Shown piece by piece: positions 55,256 to 64,000 of a stretch of DNA of 64,000 nucleotides. Source of the stretch: Sphingomonas jaspsi DSM 18422 (GTDB lineage: Bacteria; Pseudomonadota; Alphaproteobacteria; Sphingomonadales; Sphingomonadaceae); the NCBI RefSeq assembly GCF_000585415.1, contig NZ_KK073876.1, positions 865,810 through 929,809 on the forward strand. Direction: 5' to 3'. Both the position numbers and the translations under genes were made by a program. The first letter of the stretch is position 1. Every line of letters starts with the position of its first letter. Under the pieces are notes generated by a model. The model did no database searches, had not been told where the DNA came from, and saw only the letters and a program-made list of their open reading frames with translations.

Positions 55256-56208
55256 GCGCCGCGCCGCACGTTCCTGTCCTCATCAACGAGGTCGTAGCGG
55301 GTCTCGCCGTCGTCCCCGGCGAGACCCTAGTCGACGGCACCTTCGGAGCGGGCGGCTACACGCGCGCCCTGCTCGGGGCGGGGGCGGGACGAGTGATCGG
55401 GTTCGACCGCGATCCGGATGCGATCGCGAATGGACCTGCGCTCGTCCCGGACGCCAAGCTTACGCTGATCCACGAACGTTTTTCGCAAATGGACAAGGCG
55501 CTGGCCGAGCGCGACCTGCTGCCGGTCGACGGCATCGCCCTCGACATCGGCGTCAGCTCGATGCAGCTCGACCAGGCCGACCGCGGCTTTTCCTTCCAGC
55601 AGGACGGGCCGCTCGACATGCGCATGAGTCAGTCGGGCCAGACCGCCGCCGACTTCGTCAACGAAGCCGACGAGGGTGAGATCGTCCGCGTCCTCAAGGA
55701 TTATGGCGAAGAGCCGCGTGCCCGCACCGTCGCCAAGGCGATCGTCAAGGCGCGTCCGCTGACCCGCACCTCGGAACTGGCGAACGTCGTGCGCAAGGCG
55801 CTTGGCCATCACGCGGGGATGAAGACCGACCCGGCGACCAAGACCTTCCAGGCGATCCGCATCCACCTCAACGCGGAACTGGAAGAGCTGGAGCAGGGCC
55901 TTCGCGCCGCCGAACGTTCGCTGCGTCCCGGCGGCCGCCTTGCCGTGGTGACCTTCCACAGCCTGGAAGACCGGATCGTCAAGCGCTTCCTGCGCACCCG
56001 CAGCGGCGGCGACCCCGCCGGCTCGCGTCACCTGCCGATGGCCCACAAGGGGCCGTCGCCGACCTTTGAACAAGTTGCCAAGCCGGTGTCCCCGTCGGAT
56101 GCCGAGCTGGCCCGTAACCCGCGCGCGCGTTCCGCCCGGCTGCGCACCGCAGTCCGCACTGGGGCGCCCGCGTGGGACCAGCCCGGTACGAGGGAGAAAG
56201 CAGCATGA
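55252..56208 (+). CDS. rsmH: 16S rRNA (cytosine1402-N4)-methyltransferase
   Basis: Methylates C1402 in the ribosomal P site. 318 residues: [13 protein letters not shown], the SAM site [53 protein letters not shown] and [15 protein letters not shown], the MraW/RsmH set. Coupled to mraZ (ATGA overlap) and to ftsL (4-bp overlap). Confidence 0.97.
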   Translation: MSAAPHVPVLINEVVAGLAVVPGETLVDGTFGAGGYTRALLGAGAGRVIGFDRDPDAIANGPALVPDAKLTLIHERFSQMDKALAERDLLPVDGIALDIGVSSMQLDQADRGFSFQQDGPLDMRMSQSGQTAADFVNEADEGEIVRVLKDYGEEPRARTVAKAIVKARPLTRTSELANVVRKALGHHAGMKTDPATKTFQAIRIHLNAELEELEQGLRAAERSLRPGGRLAVVTFHSLEDRIVKRFLRTRSGGDPAGSRHLPMAHKGPSPTFEQVAKPVSPSDAELARNPRARSARLRTAVRTGAPAWDQPGTREKAA

Positions 56209-56927
56209 GCGCGCGTGGTTTCGGACCGGTCATCTGGGCAGGTGCGGTCGCCGGCGCGGCGCTGAGCTTCTACCTCGTATCCCTTCGCGTCGCGTCCGAG
56301 CGGGCGGCGCTGGAGGATGTCGAAACCGAAATCGCGCTGACCCAGCGCGACATTCGCGTGCTGCAGACCGAACTCGGAACGCGCGGTCGGCTAGCCCAGC
56401 TGGAACGGTGGAACGTCAAGTTCATCCAGCTGTCGGCGCCGACCGCCGACCAGTTCGTCGACGGCGGCTTCCAGCTGGCGACCCTGGTCAAGCCCGAAGC
56501 CAAGCCGGTGGTCGATGCGCCGGTGGTCATGGCGTCGGCCCCGGTCGAGGACGTTAACGCACGCAAGCTGAGCGGTGACGCCGTCGTCGACGTGGCCCCG
56601 TCAGCCACCCCGGCGCCCGCCGCGACGGCCCCGCGCCCGTCGAAGTCGGCCGGCGATATGATGGTCGTTGCCGGCTATACCCCGCCCGCGAAGGTGCGGG
56701 CAGAGGTTGCGCCGGCGCCGCCCAAGCCGGCTAAGGCCGACGTCAAGACGTCGACGCCGGGTGCAAAGCCTTCCGCTGCAAAGCCTGCGACGAAGCCCGT
56801 CAAAACTGCGACGGCTGATCCGCTGTCGCCCTTGCCAACGGCCAAGGCCAAGGGCAAAGCGGCAACGGGAGTCACCGGGGCGACACCCAAAAAACCCAAT
56901 CAAACCAAGGCTAGTGTAACCGACTGA
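56205..56927 (+). CDS. ftsL: FtsL-like cell division protein with long C-terminal tail
   Basis: Bitopic division protein of the FtsQLB subcomplex, assigned by position between rsmH and ftsI and by layout: a cytoplasmic start, one membrane segment (about 8-26, [20 protein letters not shown]) and a periplasmic coiled coil (about 27-75). Beyond about residue 85 follows a roughly 155-residue Ala/Pro/Lys-rich low-complexity tail, making the protein about twice the size of usual FtsL (240 residues). It shares one base with ftsI. Confidence 0.85.
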   Translation: MSARGFGPVIWAGAVAGAALSFYLVSLRVASERAALEDVETEIALTQRDIRVLQTELGTRGRLAQLERWNVKFIQLSAPTADQFVDGGFQLATLVKPEAKPVVDAPVVMASAPVEDVNARKLSGDAVVDVAPSATPAPAATAPRPSKSAGDMMVVAGYTPPAKVRAEVAPAPPKPAKADVKTSTPGAKPSAAKPATKPVKTATADPLSPLPTAKAKGKAATGVTGATPKKPNQTKASVTD

Positions 56928-58627
56928 TGAACGCGCCGACGCCCGCTCTCGTCGCACGGCCCGAGCGGCTCCGACTGGTCGGACAGCGCCGCCAGATATT
57001 GGCCGTCATGCACCAGCGCCTGATGTTCGGCATGCTGGTGTACGGTGCGATCGTCGCCGTCATCGCCCTTCGCCTGCTCTATCTCGGCGTGTTCGGGGAT
57101 CATGCCGGACGCAAGCAGGGGTTCGGCGGTCTTAACGTCGAGCGCGGCGACATCGTCGACCGCGACGGCATCGCGCTGGCCCGCACCATCGATGCCTGGA
57201 CCATCGGCCTCAACGGCAAGAAGGTGATCGGCAACAAGCTCGACCTCGCCCGCAAGCTCGCCGCGCTGATGCCTGAAAAGGACGAGGCGACCTATCTCAA
57301 GATGCTGCGGTCGGGTAAATTCTTCTACCTGCGTCGCCGCGCCGCCCCGGACCTGGTCGCCGCCGTCAACGCGATCGGCGAGCCCGGCCTGCAGCTCGAG
57401 CGCGAGCCCGACCGGCTTTATCCGCAGACGACGCTTGCCGCGCATGTGCTGGGCTATACCGACATCGACGGTCACGGCACGTCGGGCATCGAACGGGCGT
57501 TCGACAAGCAGCTGCTCGATCCGGCGCTGCGCAACCAGCCGCTCGCGCTATCGATTTCGAGCCGGGTGCAGCAGGCGCTCGAGCATGAACTCAACGAGGC
57601 CATGGTCAAATTCTCGGCCATCGGCGCGGCGGGCGTCATCATGGACGTCCACACCCACGAAGTGCTGGCGATGACGTCGCTGCCGACGCTCAATCCCAAC
57701 TCGCCGGGCCAGGCGATCGATGCGGCGCGGTTCAACCGGGCGGCGCAGGGAGTCTACGAACTGGGGTCGACCTTCAAGCCGTTCACCGTGGCGATGGCGA
57801 TGGACAGCGGCGTGGTCCGCTCAATGGGGCAGATGTACAATTGCCCGCGCGAATATCCGATCTACGGCCACGTCATCCACGACACCCATCCCTTCGGCCG
57901 CGCCTGCTCGGTCGCCGAAATCATGATGGAAAGCTCCAACATCGGCACCGCCCAGATCGCCGACCAGCTGGGCACCAAGCGCCAGCAGGCGTTCCTGAAA
58001 AAGATGGGCTTCCTCGACCGCGTCGAGGTGGAACTGGCCGAAAAGGGCCATCCGATCCTGTCGCGCAACTGGGGGCCGTTCGAAACATTGAACGTCGGCT
58101 TCGGTCAGGGGATCGCGGTCACGCCGCTGCAGCTGGCGAACGGCTATGCGACCCTGTTCAACGGCGGCATCTACCGCCCGGCGACGATGCTCCGGGTCGA
58201 CGACGCGCATCCCATGACCAACGGTCGCCGCGTGTTCAGCGCCGAAACCAGCCGCAAGATGCGCGCCCTGCTGCGCCTCGTCGTCACCAACGGCACCGGC
58301 AAGAACGCCAATGCCGAAGGCTATCGCATCGGCGGCAAGACCGGGACCGCGCAGAAGGTCATCAACGGCCATTATTCCAAGACCATCAACATCACCTCCT
58401 TCGCCGGCGTGTTCCCGATGGACGATCCGCGTTATGTGATCGTTGTCATGCTCGACGAACCCCATGCGACGGCCGACACCTTCGGTTTCACCACCGCCGG
58501 CTGGAACGTCGCGCCGGTGGTCAAGAAGACCGTCAGCCGCATCGCGCCGATGCTGGGCGTGCGCCCCGACAAAAAGCTTGAGCCCAACATGGCCGAGGTG
58601 CTTCCCTACGTTCACGAGGAGAAGTGA
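56927..58627 (+). CDS. ftsI: Peptidoglycan D,D-transpeptidase FtsI (PBP3)
   Basis: Septum-specific penicillin-binding protein. The 566-residue protein has a membrane anchor (about 35-57), a pedestal/dimerisation domain with RGDIVDRDG and a transpeptidase domain with the three active-site motifs: SxxK at Ser281-Lys284 (GSTFKPF), SxN at 336-338 (SSN) and KTG at 471-473. No PASTA domains. ATG overlaps the ftsL stop (TGATG). Confidence 0.97.
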   Translation: MNAPTPALVARPERLRLVGQRRQILAVMHQRLMFGMLVYGAIVAVIALRLLYLGVFGDHAGRKQGFGGLNVERGDIVDRDGIALARTIDAWTIGLNGKKVIGNKLDLARKLAALMPEKDEATYLKMLRSGKFFYLRRRAAPDLVAAVNAIGEPGLQLEREPDRLYPQTTLAAHVLGYTDIDGHGTSGIERAFDKQLLDPALRNQPLALSISSRVQQALEHELNEAMVKFSAIGAAGVIMDVHTHEVLAMTSLPTLNPNSPGQAIDAARFNRAAQGVYELGSTFKPFTVAMAMDSGVVRSMGQMYNCPREYPIYGHVIHDTHPFGRACSVAEIMMESSNIGTAQIADQLGTKRQQAFLKKMGFLDRVEVELAEKGHPILSRNWGPFETLNVGFGQGIAVTPLQLANGYATLFNGGIYRPATMLRVDDAHPMTNGRRVFSAETSRKMRALLRLVVTNGTGKNANAEGYRIGGKTGTAQKVINGHYSKTINITSFAGVFPMDDPRYVIVVMLDEPHATADTFGFTTAGWNVAPVVKKTVSRIAPMLGVRPDKKLEPNMAEVLPYVHEEK

Positions 58628-58632
58628 ACGCC

Positions 58633-60048
58633 ATGAAGCTGGGGCAGCTTGCCGGGATTGAAAGCGATTCAGAAGTGACCGGGTTTGCGCTGGACCATCG
58701 CAAGGTGGCGCCGGGCGATATCTTCGGCGCGTTCAAGGGCGCGCGCTTCAATGGCGAGGATTTCATCGCCGACGCGGTCAGACGCGGCGCGACGGCCGTT
58801 GTTGCCGGCCCCGGGGCCAAGGTCGAGGGCGTTCCGCACTTGTGCGCCGACGAGCCGCGCAGGCTGTTCGCGGACCTCGCGGCGAAATTCTATGGTCCCT
58901 ATCCGGACACGGTGGTGGCCGTCACCGGCACCAACGGCAAGACCTCGACAGTCGAACTTGCCCGCCAGCTTTGGCGCCTTGCCGGCCATCGTTCGGCGTC
59001 GATCGGTACACTGGGCGTCACCACCGCCGACGACCAGGTGAAGACGGGCCTCACCACCCCCGACATCGTCACCTTCCTCAGCAACATGGCGGGGCTGAAG
59101 CGCATGGGGATTTCCCATGTCGCTTACGAAGCCTCCAGCCACGGTCTCGACCAGTATCGCGCCGAAGGGGTGCCGGTGAAGGCCGCCGCCTTCACCAACC
59201 TGTCGCGCGACCATCTCGACTATCACGGCACCATGGACGCCTATTTCGAGGCGAAGATGGCGCTGTTCGATCGCGTCGTCGAACCCGGCGGCACGGCAGT
59301 CGTGTGGATGGGCGATGCCCGTTCGGTCGACGTGATCGAGCGCGCCCGCACCCGCGGCCTGAAGGTCATGACCGTCGGGCCCGGCGGCGACACGATCGAC
59401 CTGCTGTCGCGCAGTTCCACCGCGCTCGGCCAGCAGCTGACGCTGATGCACGAAGGCAAGCAGTACAAGCTCAGCCTGCCGCTGATCGGCGCCTACCAGA
59501 TGAACAATGTCCTGACCGCGGCCGGCCTGGTTCTCGCCACCGGCGGCGATTGGGCGACGACCCTGGCCGGAATGGGCCGCGTGTCGCCGGTGCGCGGTCG
59601 GCTGGAGCGGGCGGTGATCACCCCGGCGGGTGCGCCGGTCTATGTCGACTATGCCCATACCCCCGATGCGGTCGAGGCGGCCATCGCCGCCCTGCGTCCC
59701 CACGTGTCGGGTCGGCTCATCACCGTTCTCGGTGCGGGCGGCGACCGCGACCATGGCAAGCGGCCCGAAATGGGCCGCGTCGCCGCAACGCTCAGCGACG
59801 TCGTCATCGTCACCGACGACAACCCCCGCAGCGAAGATCCCGCGACGATCCGCAAGGCCGTGCTGGAAGGCGCGCGCGATGCCACCGAAATCGGCGACCG
59901 GCGCGACGCCATCGCTGCCGCAATTCAAATGGCGAAGGCGGGCGACATCGTCCTCCTCGCCGGCAAGGGCCATGAACAGGGCCAGATCATTGGAGACAAA
60001 GTGCTTCCCTTCGACGACGTAACCGTGGCTCGGGAATGTGCTGCATGA
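58633..60048 (+). CDS. murE: UDP-MurNAc-Ala-Glu--meso-diaminopimelate ligase
   Basis: Adds meso-DAP to the peptidoglycan precursor. The 471-residue ligase has the ATP loop VTGTNGKTSTV, the middle-domain YEASSHGLDQYR and FTNLSRDHLDYH, and DDNPRSEDP near the C-terminus; DNPR marks meso-DAP specificity. ATG 58633 is chosen because GAGGAGA lies ten bases upstream; an in-frame GTG at 58624 overlapping the ftsI stop is the alternative. Confidence 0.96.
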   Translation: MKLGQLAGIESDSEVTGFALDHRKVAPGDIFGAFKGARFNGEDFIADAVRRGATAVVAGPGAKVEGVPHLCADEPRRLFADLAAKFYGPYPDTVVAVTGTNGKTSTVELARQLWRLAGHRSASIGTLGVTTADDQVKTGLTTPDIVTFLSNMAGLKRMGISHVAYEASSHGLDQYRAEGVPVKAAAFTNLSRDHLDYHGTMDAYFEAKMALFDRVVEPGGTAVVWMGDARSVDVIERARTRGLKVMTVGPGGDTIDLLSRSSTALGQQLTLMHEGKQYKLSLPLIGAYQMNNVLTAAGLVLATGGDWATTLAGMGRVSPVRGRLERAVITPAGAPVYVDYAHTPDAVEAAIAALRPHVSGRLITVLGAGGDRDHGKRPEMGRVAATLSDVVIVTDDNPRSEDPATIRKAVLEGARDATEIGDRRDAIAAAIQMAKAGDIVLLAGKGHEQGQIIGDKVLPFDDVTVARECAA

Positions 60049-61436
60049 CCGCCTTGTGGACCAGCGATGAAATCGTCGCCGCAACGGGCGGAAAGCTCAT
60101 CGGCGCGTCATTCGAGGTCGTGGGGGTCGCCTTCGACAGCCGTGAGATAGAGCCCGGCTTCCTGTTCGTCGCCATGCCCGGCACCGTCTATGACGGTCAC
60201 CAGTTCGTCGCCAAGGCTATCGCATCGGGCGCGGCCGGCGTGCTGGTGTCGCAGGCGGTGGATGGCCCGCACATCCTGGTCGCCGACGTGCCTGCCGCGC
60301 TGACCGCGATGGCGGTCGAGGCGCGCCGCCGCATGAAGGGGACTGTCCTCGGCGTCACCGGGTCGGTCGGCAAGACCTCGACCAAGGAGGCGCTGGCCGC
60401 CGCGCTCGAACGCTTCTCGCCGCACAAGGTCCATCGGTCGGTCAAAAGCTACAACAATCACACCGGCGTGCCGCTGAGCCTCGCCCGCATGCCGCGCGAC
60501 AGCCGCTATGCGGTGCTGGAAATGGGCATGAACAACGCGGGCGAGATCGCCGCGCTGACCCGGCTCGTCCGCCCGCATGTCGCGCTGATCACCGCCATCG
60601 CCTCGGCCCATATCGAAAACCTCGGGTCGATGGAGGCGATCGCCGACGCCAAGGCCGAAATCTTCGAAGGGCTGGAGCCCGACGGCGTTGCCATCATTCC
60701 CGAAGACACGCCCCACCGCGACCGGCTGCTGAAGGCCGCACGCCGATGGGCCGACCGCATCGTCACCTTCGGGTCGGGCGAAGCCGACGTCAGCGCGCTC
60801 CACGCGGTCCGCGCCGACAATGGCGGCAGCCTGGTCACCGCGCGGCTGGTCGAAAGCGAAGTCACCTACACCATCGCCCAGCGCGGCGATCATTGGGTGT
60901 CCAACTCGCTCGCCGTCCTTGCGGCGGTCGAAGCGGTCGGCGCCGACCTTGCGGTCGCCGGCCTCGCGCTGGCGGAGATGGGCGGCCTCAAGGGTCGCGG
61001 CGAACGCCACATGCTCGATGTCGACGGCGGCCAGTATCTGCTGATCGACGAAAGCTACAACGCCAACCCCGCCTCGATGGCCGCGACATTGAAGTCGCTG
61101 GGCGCGGAGCGCGACGTCAAGCGCCGCATCGCCGTCCTCGGCCCGATGCGCGAGCTGGGCGAGAAGGCGGCCGAGCTGCACGCCGGCCTCGCCGAAGCGG
61201 TGCGCGAAGCAGGCATCGACCACCTCATCCTCGTCCACGCCGACATGCGCCCGCTTGAAGACGCATTGGACGGCGACATCATCGTCGACCGCGCCGAGGG
61301 GCCGGACGACGCCGCCGAGCTGCTCGCGCGGATCGTCGAGCCGGGCGACGCGGTCTTGGTCAAGGCATCCAACTCTATCGGGCTTGCGAAGCTGGTCGAA
61401 CGGATGGCAGGGGGTTTGGCGACGTGCTCTACTTAA
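60045..61436 (+). CDS. murF: UDP-MurNAc-tripeptide--D-alanyl-D-alanine ligase
   Basis: Final cytoplasmic ligase giving the UDP-MurNAc-pentapeptide. 463 residues: N-terminal substrate domain, [18 protein letters not shown] loop, [27 protein letters not shown], and [18 protein letters not shown], the MurF signature. ATGA overlap with murE and 13-bp overlap with mraY. Confidence 0.96.
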   Translation: MTALWTSDEIVAATGGKLIGASFEVVGVAFDSREIEPGFLFVAMPGTVYDGHQFVAKAIASGAAGVLVSQAVDGPHILVADVPAALTAMAVEARRRMKGTVLGVTGSVGKTSTKEALAAALERFSPHKVHRSVKSYNNHTGVPLSLARMPRDSRYAVLEMGMNNAGEIAALTRLVRPHVALITAIASAHIENLGSMEAIADAKAEIFEGLEPDGVAIIPEDTPHRDRLLKAARRWADRIVTFGSGEADVSALHAVRADNGGSLVTARLVESEVTYTIAQRGDHWVSNSLAVLAAVEAVGADLAVAGLALAEMGGLKGRGERHMLDVDGGQYLLIDESYNANPASMAATLKSLGAERDVKRRIAVLGPMRELGEKAAELHAGLAEAVREAGIDHLILVHADMRPLEDALDGDIIVDRAEGPDDAAELLARIVEPGDAVLVKASNSIGLAKLVERMAGGLATCST

Positions 61437-62494
61437 TCGCAGAACAGCTCGGCTTCCCGGGCATCCTGAACCTTATCCGCTACATCAGCTTCCGGGCGGG
61501 TGCGGCGACCGCGACCGCGCTGATCATCGGCCTGCTGCTGGGCCCGGCGTTCATCCGCTGGCTGCGCGAGAAGCAGGGCAAGGGCCAGCCGATCCGCGCC
61601 GACGGGCCGCAGAGCCACCTCGCCAAGCGCGGCACGCCGACCATGGGCGGGCTGCTGATTCTGATTTCGGTCGCCATCTCCACCCTGCTGTGGATGGACC
61701 TCAAAAACCCCTACGTCTGGGCCTGCCTGCTGGTCACCGGCGGGTTCGGGCTGATCGGTTTCCTCGACGATTACGACAAGGTGAAGAAGGCGCACCACGC
61801 CGGCCTGTCGGCCAAGATGCGGCTGTTTCTCGAATTCGCTATCGCCGGCTTCGCCACCTGGCTGATGGTGCGGATGAGCGGGACGCAGCTCTACCTGCCA
61901 TTCGTGCAAGGGTCGGTGATCGACCTTGGCTGGCTCTACATCGCCTTCGGCGCGTTCGTGATCGTCGCCTTCGGCAATGCGGTGAACCTCACCGACGGGC
62001 TCGACGGGCTGGCGACCATGCCGGTGATCATCGCCTGCATGGCCTTCACGCTGATCGCCTACCTCGTCGGCAACGCCAAGTTCGCGACCTACCTCGGCAT
62101 CCCGCATGTTCTGGGGGTCGGCGACCTTACCATCCTGCTGCTCGCCATCGTCGGGGCGGGGCTGGCGTTCCTGTGGTTCAACGCGCCGCCCGCAGCGGTC
62201 TTCATGGGCGACACCGGCAGCCTCGCGCTCGGCGGCGCGATCGGCGCGGTCGCAGTGGCGGCGCATCATGAATTCGTGCTGGCGGTCATCGGCGGCCTGT
62301 TCGTGCTCGAAGCGGTCAGCGTCATCATCCAGGTGTTCTGGTTCAAGCGGACCGGCAAGCGCATCTTCAAGATGGCGCCGATCCACCACCATTTCGAACA
62401 TCTGGGGTGGAGCGAGCCGACCGTCGTCATCCGCTTCTGGATCATCAGCTTCGTGCTGGCGCTGGCCGGCCTTTCGACCCTCAAGCTGCGGTGA
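61424..62494 (+). CDS. mraY: Phospho-MurNAc-pentapeptide-transferase
   Basis: Inner membrane enzyme that makes lipid I on undecaprenyl phosphate. The 356-residue protein has ten membrane segments, [10 protein letters not shown], the active-site [10 protein letters not shown] (Asp-Asp), [12 protein letters not shown] (nucleophile Asp), [10 protein letters not shown] and the [13 protein letters not shown] histidine motif. Start is GTG inside the end of murF. GTGA overlap with murD. Confidence 0.97.
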   Translation: MLYLIAEQLGFPGILNLIRYISFRAGAATATALIIGLLLGPAFIRWLREKQGKGQPIRADGPQSHLAKRGTPTMGGLLILISVAISTLLWMDLKNPYVWACLLVTGGFGLIGFLDDYDKVKKAHHAGLSAKMRLFLEFAIAGFATWLMVRMSGTQLYLPFVQGSVIDLGWLYIAFGAFVIVAFGNAVNLTDGLDGLATMPVIIACMAFTLIAYLVGNAKFATYLGIPHVLGVGDLTILLLAIVGAGLAFLWFNAPPAAVFMGDTGSLALGGAIGAVAVAAHHEFVLAVIGGLFVLEAVSVIIQVFWFKRTGKRIFKMAPIHHHFEHLGWSEPTVVIRFWIISFVLALAGLSTLKLR

Positions 62495-63795
62495 TCACGG
62501 CCCGGGCCTTCTTGGGAAAACATTATGCTGTCCTGGGCCTCGCCCGCTCGGGACTGGCGACGGTCGAGGCATTGCTGGCGAGCGGGGCCAAGGTCACCGC
62601 TTGGGACGACCGTGAAGAGGCGAGGGCGGCCGCGCCTGAAGGCACCATCGTCGACGATTTCGTCGGCGGCGACCTGACCCGCTTCGACAGCATCGTCGTC
62701 ACCCCCGGCCTGCCATTGAATCGCCACCCCATCGCCCCGGCAGCCAAGGCGGCGGGGGTCGAGATCATCGGTGACATCGAACTCTTCGCCCGCGCCCGGC
62801 CCGAACTGCCGCCGCACAGGGTGGTCGGCATCACCGGCACCAACGGCAAGTCGACCACCACCGCGCTCATTCACCACATTCTCAAGACCGCAGGCGTGCC
62901 GACGACGATGGGCGGCAACATTGGCCTGCCGATCCTGGCGCAGGACCCGCTTCCCGAGGGCGGGGTCTATGTGCTCGAACTGTCGAGCTACCAGATCGAC
63001 CTGACCAAGAGCCTCGACTGCGACGTCGCGGTGTTGCTCAACATCACGCCCGACCATCTCGACCGGTATGAGAGCTTCGAGGCGTACGCAGCGTCGAAGA
63101 TGCGGCTGTTTGAAATGCAATCGCATGCACATGCTGCCGTGATTGCGACGGATAATTTTTGGGTACGTGAGTATATGATGGCCATGACTGGCGGCCCGGG
63201 TTCGATCACACATCGAATTCCCGGAACGCAGATCAATTGGGAGGAGCAGACCCGTTGGCCTGCGCTCCAAGGGCCCCACAATCTAGAAAATGTGTTCGCG
63301 GCCGAGAATGCGCGCGTCGATCTCGGCATCCTCCGAGACCTTGTGTGGGGTCCGGGTGGTGCTTTCGAGACCTACCCCGGCCTCCTCCATCGCATGGAGC
63401 GCATCCGCGACATCGACGGCGTCCTCTACGTCAACGACAGCAAGGCGACCAATGCCGAAGCCGCCGCGCCCGCGCTCGCCGCTTACCCGCGCATCCGCTG
63501 GATCGTCGGCGGGCAGGCCAAGACCGAGAGCCTGGGCGACACCGAAAAGCATCTCGGCCACGTCGTGAAAGCCTATGCCATCGGTGAGGCGGGGCCGATG
63601 TTCGCGCGGTTGCTGCGCGATCACGGCATCGAGGTCGCCGAGAGCGGCACGCTCGATGCTGCCGTTCGCGCTGCGGCTGCCGAAGCGCAAGATGGGGAGA
63701 CGGTGCTGCTGTCGCCCGCCTGCGCCTCGTTCGACCAGTTCGCCAATTTCGAAGCGCGGGGCGATGCCTTCCGCCAGCTAGTGAGTGAATTATGA
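62491..63795 (+). CDS. murD: UDP-MurNAc-L-alanine--D-glutamate ligase
   Basis: Adds D-glutamate to UDP-MurNAc-Ala. From GTG 62491 it has 434 residues: [15 protein letters not shown] loop [22 protein letters not shown] and [19 protein letters not shown], then [16 protein letters not shown] and the C-terminal [12 protein letters not shown]. About residues 206-270 are coded by a lower-GC stretch with codon choice unlike the rest (GTA, CGT, TAT, CTA, ATT), though still in frame and with the [10 protein letters not shown] segment in its expected place. 4-bp overlaps on both sides. Confidence 0.95.
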   Translation: MITARAFLGKHYAVLGLARSGLATVEALLASGAKVTAWDDREEARAAAPEGTIVDDFVGGDLTRFDSIVVTPGLPLNRHPIAPAAKAAGVEIIGDIELFARARPELPPHRVVGITGTNGKSTTTALIHHILKTAGVPTTMGGNIGLPILAQDPLPEGGVYVLELSSYQIDLTKSLDCDVAVLLNITPDHLDRYESFEAYAASKMRLFEMQSHAHAAVIATDNFWVREYMMAMTGGPGSITHRIPGTQINWEEQTRWPALQGPHNLENVFAAENARVDLGILRDLVWGPGGAFETYPGLLHRMERIRDIDGVLYVNDSKATNAEAAAPALAAYPRIRWIVGGQAKTESLGDTEKHLGHVVKAYAIGEAGPMFARLLRDHGIEVAESGTLDAAVRAAAAEAQDGETVLLSPACASFDQFANFEARGDAFRQLVSEL

Positions 63796-64000
63796 GTGAA
63801 GGCGGCCTTACCGGACGCATCAAGGCGGGAGCGGCGTGGGCTGACCCCAATCGCTATGGCCGGTCCGACCGCTCGGCCGTGGGCCGCTGGTTCTGGGAAA
63901 TCGACCGCGTCCTGTTGCTGATGGTGGCGGTGCTGATCGGCATCGGCCTCATCGCCGTCGCCGCCGCCGCGCCCGCCGCCGCGCAGCGCTATTCGGGCGG
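63792..64000 (+). CDS. ftsW: Lipid II polymerase FtsW (3' part outside window)
   Basis: SEDS-family septal glycosyltransferase, cut by the window end. The visible 69 codons give a cytoplasmic N-terminus, WFWEIDRVLLLMVAVLIGIGLIAVAAAAPAAA (start of first membrane segment, typical of alphaproteobacterial FtsW) and QRYSG. Its ATG overlaps the murD stop, and the place after murD is the usual one for ftsW. Confidence 0.9.
   Translation, partial: MSEGGLTGRIKAGAAWADPNRYGRSDRSAVGRWFWEIDRVLLLMVAVLIGIGLIAVAAAAPAAAQRYSG

Noticed and set aside
58669..60084. 471-codon open frame antisense to murE
   Set aside because: Opposes a conserved gene and has no recognisable motif.

Overview
The window is a gene-dense, GC-rich bacterial chromosome segment whose content points to a sphingomonad-like alphaproteobacterium (inferred from gene repertoire and protein style: TonB-dependent receptor, small DUF3035/DUF3052/DUF427 proteins, LigD, ubiquinone UbiA, a CtrA-type DNA-binding domain, single-domain QueF; no 16S gene is present to prove it). 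No rRNA, tRNA, CRISPR array, insertion sequence or prophage was found. Nearly all DNA is coding; many neighbouring genes overlap by 1-13 bp, and several convergent pairs even share stop-codon bases.

Layout: 1-9.5 kb holds the 3' part of ligD, proline iminopeptidase, a TonB receptor, gshA, rsmE, a HAD phosphatase and ubiA. 9.5-18.5 kb holds pmbA, a CoA-binding protein, the Mrp Fe-S carrier, hflK-hflC, a Deg protease, a HerA/YjgR-like ATPase and two small genes. 18.5-30 kb holds an OPT transporter, queF, a sulfurtransferase, a receiver-less CtrA-like winged-helix gene, and the minus-strand run dipeptidase - ribF - GDPD - ileS - lspA - DUF3035 lipoprotein. 30-32 kb is a reduced alpha operon, rpsM-rpsK-rpoA, with rplQ missing from its usual place (it lies at 48.6-49.0 kb on the other strand). 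32-40 kb has an iodotyrosine-deiodinase-like flavoprotein, a DUF418 membrane protein, an orphan HPt protein, the YfgM-BamB-Der block and panB. 40-54 kb has guaA, a SLOG-SLATT-like membrane sensor, a Gly/Tyr/Asn repeat protein, a TsdA-like diheme cytochrome, a lipoprotein prolyl oligopeptidase, rplQ, purL and small envelope proteins.

From 54.4 kb to the end is the division and cell wall (dcw) cluster in canonical order mraZ-rsmH-ftsL-ftsI-murE-murF-mraY-murD-ftsW, translationally coupled throughout, which makes septal transpeptidase, the cytoplasmic UDP-MurNAc-pentapeptide pathway and lipid I. Its 336-bp upstream region carries a 10-bp-periodic array resembling MraZ operators and a perfect DnaA box.

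The most interesting items are: the SLOG-SLATT fusion (possible nucleotide-sensing membrane effector), the flavoprotein with the exact Glu-Tyr-Lys spacing of iodotyrosine deiodinase, the CtrA-type DNA-binding protein without receiver, the relocated rplQ, and two short low-GC, odd-codon patches inside the essential genes ileS and murD. Rho-independent terminators and hairpins were located by eye; function assignments rest on recognised motifs and gene order, without database searches.
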